Positions 60,351-64,000 of a stretch of 64,000 bases of DNA are shown piece after piece. The stretch's first letter is position 1; the number at the start of each line of letters is the position of its first letter. A model generated the notes under the pieces. It saw only the letters and a program-made list of their open reading frames with translations, did not search any database and was not told where the DNA came from. Source of the DNA: CAXMMR01 sp965198995 (GTDB lineage: Bacteria; Pseudomonadota; Alphaproteobacteria; Acetobacterales; Acetobacteraceae); NCBI GenBank assembly GCA_965198995.1, contig CBDAQG010000002.1:1674001-1738000 (forward strand). Reading direction: 5' to 3'. The position numbers and the translations under genes were made by a program.

Positions 60351-61141
60351 TGAAGGTCACCATCCTGGGCTGTGGCGGCTCGGCCGGCACGCCGCATGTC
60401 GGCGGCGCGGACGGGCGCGGCGACTGGGGGCAGTGCGACCCGGCCGAGCCGCGCAACCGTCGCAGCCGGTCGTCCATCGTGCTCGAGGGGCCGGCGGGCG
60501 AGCGGCTGCTGGTCGACACCGGGCCGGAGCTGCGGGTGCAGTTGCTGGCCGCTGCGATCCCTCGCGTCGACGCTTTGTTCTACACGCACGCGCATGCCGA
60601 CCACATCACCGGGCTGGACGAGGTGCGCATCCTCAACCGCATCCTCGGCCAGCCGCTGGAGGCCTACGGCACCGCCTATACGCTGGACGAGATCGCCCAC
60701 CGGTTTGACTACGCGTTCAAGCCGTGGACGTCGGCGCCATACTTCTTCCGGCCGGTGATGACCCGGCGGGAGGTGGTGCCGGGCGACACGCTGACGGTCG
60801 CCGGACTTTCACTCCGCGTCTTCGAACAGGACCACAAAGTGGTGAAGACGCTCGGTTTTCGGGTAGGCGACTTCGCGTATTCCACGGACCTGGTCGAGCT
60901 TGGCGAGGATGCGGTGGCGGTGCTGCGCGGGGTCGACACCTGGCTGGTCGGCGCCTTCCAACGCCACCCGCACTCGACGCATGCGAGCCTGCCACGGGTG
61001 CTGGGCTGGGCCCGCGACCTGGGCGTGCGGCGCACCGTGCTGACCCACATGGGCATCGACATGGACTGGGGGTGGCTCGGCGCGCACCTGCCGCCCGGGG
61101 TCGAGCCGGCCTACGACACGCAGGTTCTGGAGCTGGACTAA
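60350..61141 (+). CDS. MBL-fold metallo-hydrolase (PhnP-like)
   Basis: A 263-residue metallo-beta-lactamase-fold hydrolase. KVTILGCGGSAGTPHVGG at the start, metal site THAHADHITGLDEVR near 80, a substrate His in SLRVFEQDHKVVKT and TLVLTH-like TVLTHMGIDMDW near 230. PhnP-type enzymes open cyclic phosphodiesters. The position after metG and tatD is common in alphaproteobacteria. ATG 60350 overlaps the tatD stop. The actual substrate is unknown. Confidence 0.9.
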   Translation: MKVTILGCGGSAGTPHVGGADGRGDWGQCDPAEPRNRRSRSSIVLEGPAGERLLVDTGPELRVQLLAAAIPRVDALFYTHAHADHITGLDEVRILNRILGQPLEAYGTAYTLDEIAHRFDYAFKPWTSAPYFFRPVMTRREVVPGDTLTVAGLSLRVFEQDHKVVKTLGFRVGDFAYSTDLVELGEDAVAVLRGVDTWLVGAFQRHPHSTHASLPRVLGWARDLGVRRTVLTHMGIDMDWGWLGAHLPPGVEPAYDTQVLELD

Positions 61142-61250
61142 GACCTGCCACGCTTGGCTCGTGCATCATCGCATGTTTGCATAATATGCATTATGCGACT
61201 TTGTGGTGCGCGCGGTTGCTGCTGTGTTCCTGCTGGCCTATGTCGCTCGC

Positions 61251-62093
61251 ATGAGCCTCTCCCAAGCCGCCCTGCAGCGCCTGCTCGACGTCATGGCCGC
61301 ACTCCGCCATCCGCAGACCGGCTGTAGCTGGGACCTCGAGCAGAGCTTCGCCTCGATCGCACCCTTCACCATCGAGGAGGCCTATGAGGTCGCCGACGCG
61401 ATCGCCAACGACATGGCGGCGCTGCCGGACGAGCTTGGCGACCTGCTGTTCCAGGTGGTCTACCTCGCGCGGCTGGCTGAGGAGGCCGGCCGCTTCGATT
61501 TTGGCACCGTCGCCGACGCCATCGCCGACAAGATGATCCGGCGCCATCCGCACATCTTCGCCGAGGTCGGCGTGCGCGACGTGCCGACCCAGCTGGCGGC
61601 GTGGGAGGCGCAGAAATCTGCCGAGCGCGCGGCGCGCCGGCTCGGCGGCGCGCTGGCGGGCGTCGCGGTCGGGCTGCCGGCGCTGACCCGGGCGGTCAAG
61701 ATCACGGCGCGGGCGGCGCGCGTCGGCTTCGACTGGCCGGACGCCGCGGCGGTGCTGCGCAAGCTGGGCGAGGAGACCGCCGAGTTGGAGGCGGAGCTGC
61801 CGGGCGCCGACCCGGCGCGCGTCGCGGACGAGCTGGGCGACATGCTGTTCGTGATGGCCAACCTGGCGCGCAAGCTGGAGCTGGACCCGGAGGAATGCCT
61901 CAGGGCAGCGACGGCGAAGTTTCAGCGCCGCTTCGAGGCGATCGAGGCTGCACTGGCCGAGGACGGACGGACGGCGGCGGAGGCCGGGCTTCAGGAGTTG
62001 GAGGCTCAGTGGCAGGGCGTGAAGCAAAAGGAAGGCAAGGGCACACCCTCCCCGGCTAGCCCACCGGGCGAGGCCCAACCATTTGGGGCTTGA
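61251..62093 (+). CDS. mazG: Nucleoside triphosphate pyrophosphohydrolase MazG
   Basis: A 280-residue NTP pyrophosphatase. First MazG domain: CSWDLEQSFASIAPFTIEEAYEV with ELGDLLFQVVYLARL (metal-binding EExxE and ExxD). Second domain: FDWPDAAAVLRKLGEETAEL and DELGDMLFVMANLARKL. It removes damaged or excess nucleotides. ATG 61251 gives the usual start MSLSQAALQRLLDVMAALR. The last ~15 residues are low-complexity. In alphaproteobacteria mazG often lies close to hflX, as here. Confidence 0.91.
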   Translation: MSLSQAALQRLLDVMAALRHPQTGCSWDLEQSFASIAPFTIEEAYEVADAIANDMAALPDELGDLLFQVVYLARLAEEAGRFDFGTVADAIADKMIRRHPHIFAEVGVRDVPTQLAAWEAQKSAERAARRLGGALAGVAVGLPALTRAVKITARAARVGFDWPDAAAVLRKLGEETAELEAELPGADPARVADELGDMLFVMANLARKLELDPEECLRAATAKFQRRFEAIEAALAEDGRTAAEAGLQELEAQWQGVKQKEGKGTPSPASPPGEAQPFGA

Positions 62094-62677
62094 GCCGAGC
62101 GGTGGCGGCGCCGGTCCGGGTGATCATCCTGCACGGGGCGCATGGTGCGCCCGACACGAACTGGTTCCCCTGGCTTCATGCCGAGCTGAACGCCGAGGGG
62201 CTCGACGTCGTGCGCCCTCGCTTGCCGACGCCTGACGGGCAATCTCTCCCGGCTTGGCTCGACGCCTATGATCGGGTGGTCAAAGCGTTGCCGCGTGCGC
62301 CGACTATTCTTGTCGGTCACAGCCTGGGCGCGGCGTTTGCCCTTCGGCTGGTCGAACGATCTGAGCCGGTCGCCGGTCTTTTCCTGGCCGCAGGCTTCGT
62401 CGGTCCGCTTGGTCTCCCTGACTACGATACGATCAATCAGTCGTTCTTTGCCGCGCCTTTCGATTGGCCGGCCATTCGCGAGCGGAAGGGGCGTGTCTGC
62501 CGGTGCTGGGCGGGCGAGGATGACCCCTATGTTCCGCTGTCCCGCTCGCAGGACGTCGCGGCTTGCCTGGATGCGCCGCTCGACATCATACCAGGCGGAG
62601 GCCATCTCAGCAGCGAGACGGATTTTACGAGCTTTCCGCAAATGCGGAATGCCATCCTCAGCGCGCGATCCGCTTAG
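62090..62677 (+). CDS. RBBP9/YdeN-like alpha/beta hydrolase
   Basis: A 195-residue serine hydrolase of the RBBP9/YdeN type. VIILHGAHGAPDTNWFPWL opens the fold, TILVGHSLGAAFALRL holds the nucleophile Ser near 80, AGEDDPYVP gives the acid and PGGGHLSSETDF the His. The start is uncertain: TTG 62090 overlaps the mazG stop, and GTG 62102 is an alternative. Substrate unknown. A family B repeat follows. Confidence 0.85.
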   Translation: MSRAVAAPVRVIILHGAHGAPDTNWFPWLHAELNAEGLDVVRPRLPTPDGQSLPAWLDAYDRVVKALPRAPTILVGHSLGAAFALRLVERSEPVAGLFLAAGFVGPLGLPDYDTINQSFFAAPFDWPAIRERKGRVCRCWAGEDDPYVPLSRSQDVAACLDAPLDIIPGGGHLSSETDFTSFPQMRNAILSARSA

Positions 62678-62678
62678 G

Positions 62679-62757
62679 ATTTCAAAGGCTCCGCCGTTGT
62701 GCGCAGCACGCCTTGGCGTGACCATGGGGTCGAGGGGCAAAACCCCTCGCCTTCCTT
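62679..62757 (+). repeat. Family B repeat with a 30-bp insertion
   Basis: GGATTTCAAAGGCTCC, an inserted stretch of about 30 bp, then CGAGGGGCAAAACCCCTCG and CCTTCCTTACC. It separates two convergent genes. Confidence 0.8.
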
Positions 62758-63583
62758 ACCGCAATCCCAGCAGCTCGATCAGCGCGATGTACGACGCCTC
62801 GTCCGGAGTGCAGACCAAGCCGCCTCGGACCTGGCCGGGGCGGTAGGGTGCGCCGTCGAACTGGGCTGAGAAGCCGCCGGCTTCCTGGTGCAGCAGCCAG
62901 CCCGGCAGGTGGTCCCAGGGCATCAGCCGGTTGAACACCACGAAGTGGCTGAAGCCGCCGGCGAGCATGCGGTACTCGTGGGCGGCGCAGCGGTGGTCCC
63001 AGCTTGAGGCGAGCTGCGGCAGGCCGTGCAGCACCCGGTTACGCAGCTCGGGGCGCATGTAGCGCCAGGAGGCGCTGCCGGTCATCTGCTCGGTGGGCAC
63101 GGGCGGGGCGACGTGCAGGCGCGAGCGCTCGCCGTCGGGGGTTTCGCGCCAGGCGCCCTGCCCGGCCAGCGCCAGGCTCAGCTCGTCGACGACGGGATCG
63201 TGGATGACGGCGCCGACGACCTGGCCGCGGATGAGTGCCGCGGCCATGACGCCGAATAGCGGCAGGCCGGCGGCGAAGTTGGCGGTGCCGTCCACCGGGT
63301 CGACGGTGAAGGCGAGCTCGGCGCCGGCGAGCTGGTCGAGCAGGCTGGCGTCGGCGGCGGCCGCCTCCTCGCCGACCACCAGGCAGCCGGGAAACAGCCG
63401 CTGCAGGCCCTGGGTGATGAGGCGCTCGGCGGCCTCATCGGCGGCGGTGACGAGGTCGGTGGGCGAGCTCTTGGTGCGGATGTCAGCCGCGTCGAGATGG
63501 CGGAAGCGCGGCATGATCTCGGCGCGGGCGGCGGCGCGTAGGAGCTGGGCGACCTCGTGCAGCGCGGCCTGGTCGAAGCTCAT
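62756..63583 (-). CDS. Inositol monophosphatase family protein
   Basis: A 275-residue Mg-dependent phosphatase. Metal sites are visible as CLVVGEEAAAAD near 70, TVDPVDGTANFAAGLP near 95 and PWDHLPGWLLHQEAGG near 225, all three family blocks. Family members act on inositol phosphates, 3'-phosphoadenosine 5'-phosphate or histidinol phosphate; by-eye motifs do not separate them. A PAP phosphatase would support the two sulfotransferases, which is speculation. Overlaps hflX stop by 4 bp. Confidence 0.87.
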   Translation of the reverse strand: MSFDQAALHEVAQLLRAAARAEIMPRFRHLDAADIRTKSSPTDLVTAADEAAERLITQGLQRLFPGCLVVGEEAAAADASLLDQLAGAELAFTVDPVDGTANFAAGLPLFGVMAAALIRGQVVGAVIHDPVVDELSLALAGQGAWRETPDGERSRLHVAPPVPTEQMTGSASWRYMRPELRNRVLHGLPQLASSWDHRCAAHEYRMLAGGFSHFVVFNRLMPWDHLPGWLLHQEAGGFSAQFDGAPYRPGQVRGGLVCTPDEASYIALIELLGLR

Positions 63584-64000
63584 CCGGGCAGCCCCTGCTC
63601 GAAACGCTCGCGCTCGGCGGCGGGCAGACGCACGGTGACGTGGATGGCGGCCTCGCCGTCCTGCCGGCCGGTGACCTCGCCGTGCTGGTAGAGCCAGGCG
63701 AGCCGCGCGCCGTCGGCGACGGCGATGTGGTACTCGGCGACGGCGAGGCCGGCGGAGAGGCGGCGGTCGAGCGCTGCTTCGAGGTCGTCGAGGCCGGCGC
63801 CGGTCAGCGCCGAGACGGCGACCATCTCGTCCGGGCCGACACCCTCCCGACGCGGCACGGCGTCCAGGCCGCCGAGCAGGTCCGCCTTGTTCAGCACCTC
63901 CAGCGTGCGCTCGGGCCAGGCCTCGTCCAGCGTGCCGTCGCGCACCATGCCGTCGAGCACGGCGATCACGTCGGCGCGCTGGGCGGCGCTGTCCGGGTGG
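63580..64000 (-). CDS. hflX: GTPase HflX, C-terminal part (5' end outside window)
   Basis: The visible ~139 residues run in from the right edge. Seen: HPDSAAQRADVIAVL, the G4 motif LNKADLL and G5 VSALTGAGLDDLEAALD, followed by the short C-terminal domain of HflX. HflX is a ribosome-associated GTPase that splits stalled 70S ribosomes. The frame continues to the edge, so the N-terminal domain and G1-G3 are outside. The stop overlaps the start of the phosphatase gene (ATGA). Confidence 0.83.
   Translation of the reverse strand, partial: HPDSAAQRADVIAVLDGMVRDGTLDEAWPERTLEVLNKADLLGGLDAVPRREGVGPDEMVAVSALTGAGLDDLEAALDRRLSAGLAVAEYHIAVADGARLAWLYQHGEVTGRQDGEAAIHVTVRLPAAERERFEQGLPG

Overview
The window is 64 kb of high-GC DNA, about two thirds G+C by eye, with strong GC3 bias. 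I read it as chromosome of an alphaproteobacterium, most likely family Acetobacteraceae in the Rhodospirillales. That placement is an inference from four things: the gene order rlpA-dacA-tmk-holB-metG-tatD, a methionyl-tRNA synthetase of alphaproteobacterial type without zinc cysteines, linked mazG and hflX, and several DUF4214/FkbM/FkbH-type surface-glycan genes. No species can be named from sequence alone.

Layout. 1-5.1 kb: a cut-off LprI-like secreted protein, an aldose-1-epimerase/MAPEG pair, an orphan fusA, a trypsin-like protease and a YidB-like protein. 5.5-18.9 kb: scattered single genes, namely a glycosidase-like protein, a TetR regulator, an exported methyltransferase, a lone tyrosine recombinase, a response regulator, a DUF4214-like protein, a TylF-type methyltransferase, a hexapeptide acetyltransferase, an SGNH hydrolase, Ada, an SRPBCC protein and a carboxylesterase. 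19.2-30.6 kb: mostly surface glycan and secreted functions. These are an FkbH-like HAD protein, two sulfotransferases (one fused to a DUF1232-like segment), a DUF4142/beta-roll secreted protein, two methyltransferases, a peroxiredoxin and an O-antigen ligase. 30.8-32.7 kb: very small proteins, including an inverted pair of 61-residue paralogues. 32.8-38.8 kb: a type I restriction-modification operon, hsdM-hsdS-hsdR, in which hsdM is split by an in-frame TAG; it lies just downstream of tRNA-Lys(CTT). 39.2-43.1 kb: livHMGF. 43.2-53.0 kb: two orphan Flp-like pilins, a protein of unknown function, a Nudix protein, a pectate-lyase-fold protein, UDP-galactopyranose mutase beside a second DUF4214-like protein, LpxR, an exported RidA and an FkbM methyltransferase. 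53.1-64 kb: a dense housekeeping block (lytic transglycosylase, rlpA, dacA, tmk, holB, metG, tatD, metallo-hydrolase, mazG, alpha/beta hydrolase, inositol-phosphatase-like, hflX 3' part).

Two dispersed repeat families dominate the non-coding DNA. Family A is a 24-bp AT-rich palindrome with about 10 bp of conserved flank (12 copies, 10 of them in five facing pairs). Its stem ends differ between copies but remain complementary within most of them. Family B is a set of GC-rich palindromes found in most large gaps. Both families reach into genes and supply stop codons or terminal residues (acetyltransferase at 12.8 kb, methyltransferase at 28.6 kb, livM, fkbM, holB). Short in-phase minisatellites (11, 12, 15, 24 and 27 bp) recur at gene ends and promoters.

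Functional picture. Many accessory genes would modify exported or surface carbohydrate (galactofuranose supply, O-methylation, sulfation, acetylation, polymer ligation, lipid A deacylation), but they are scattered rather than in one operon. The items most worth following up are the interrupted HsdM, the DUF4142/beta-roll fusion, the paired covarying hairpins, the DUF4214-like paralogues next to glycan genes and the 61-residue protein pair.
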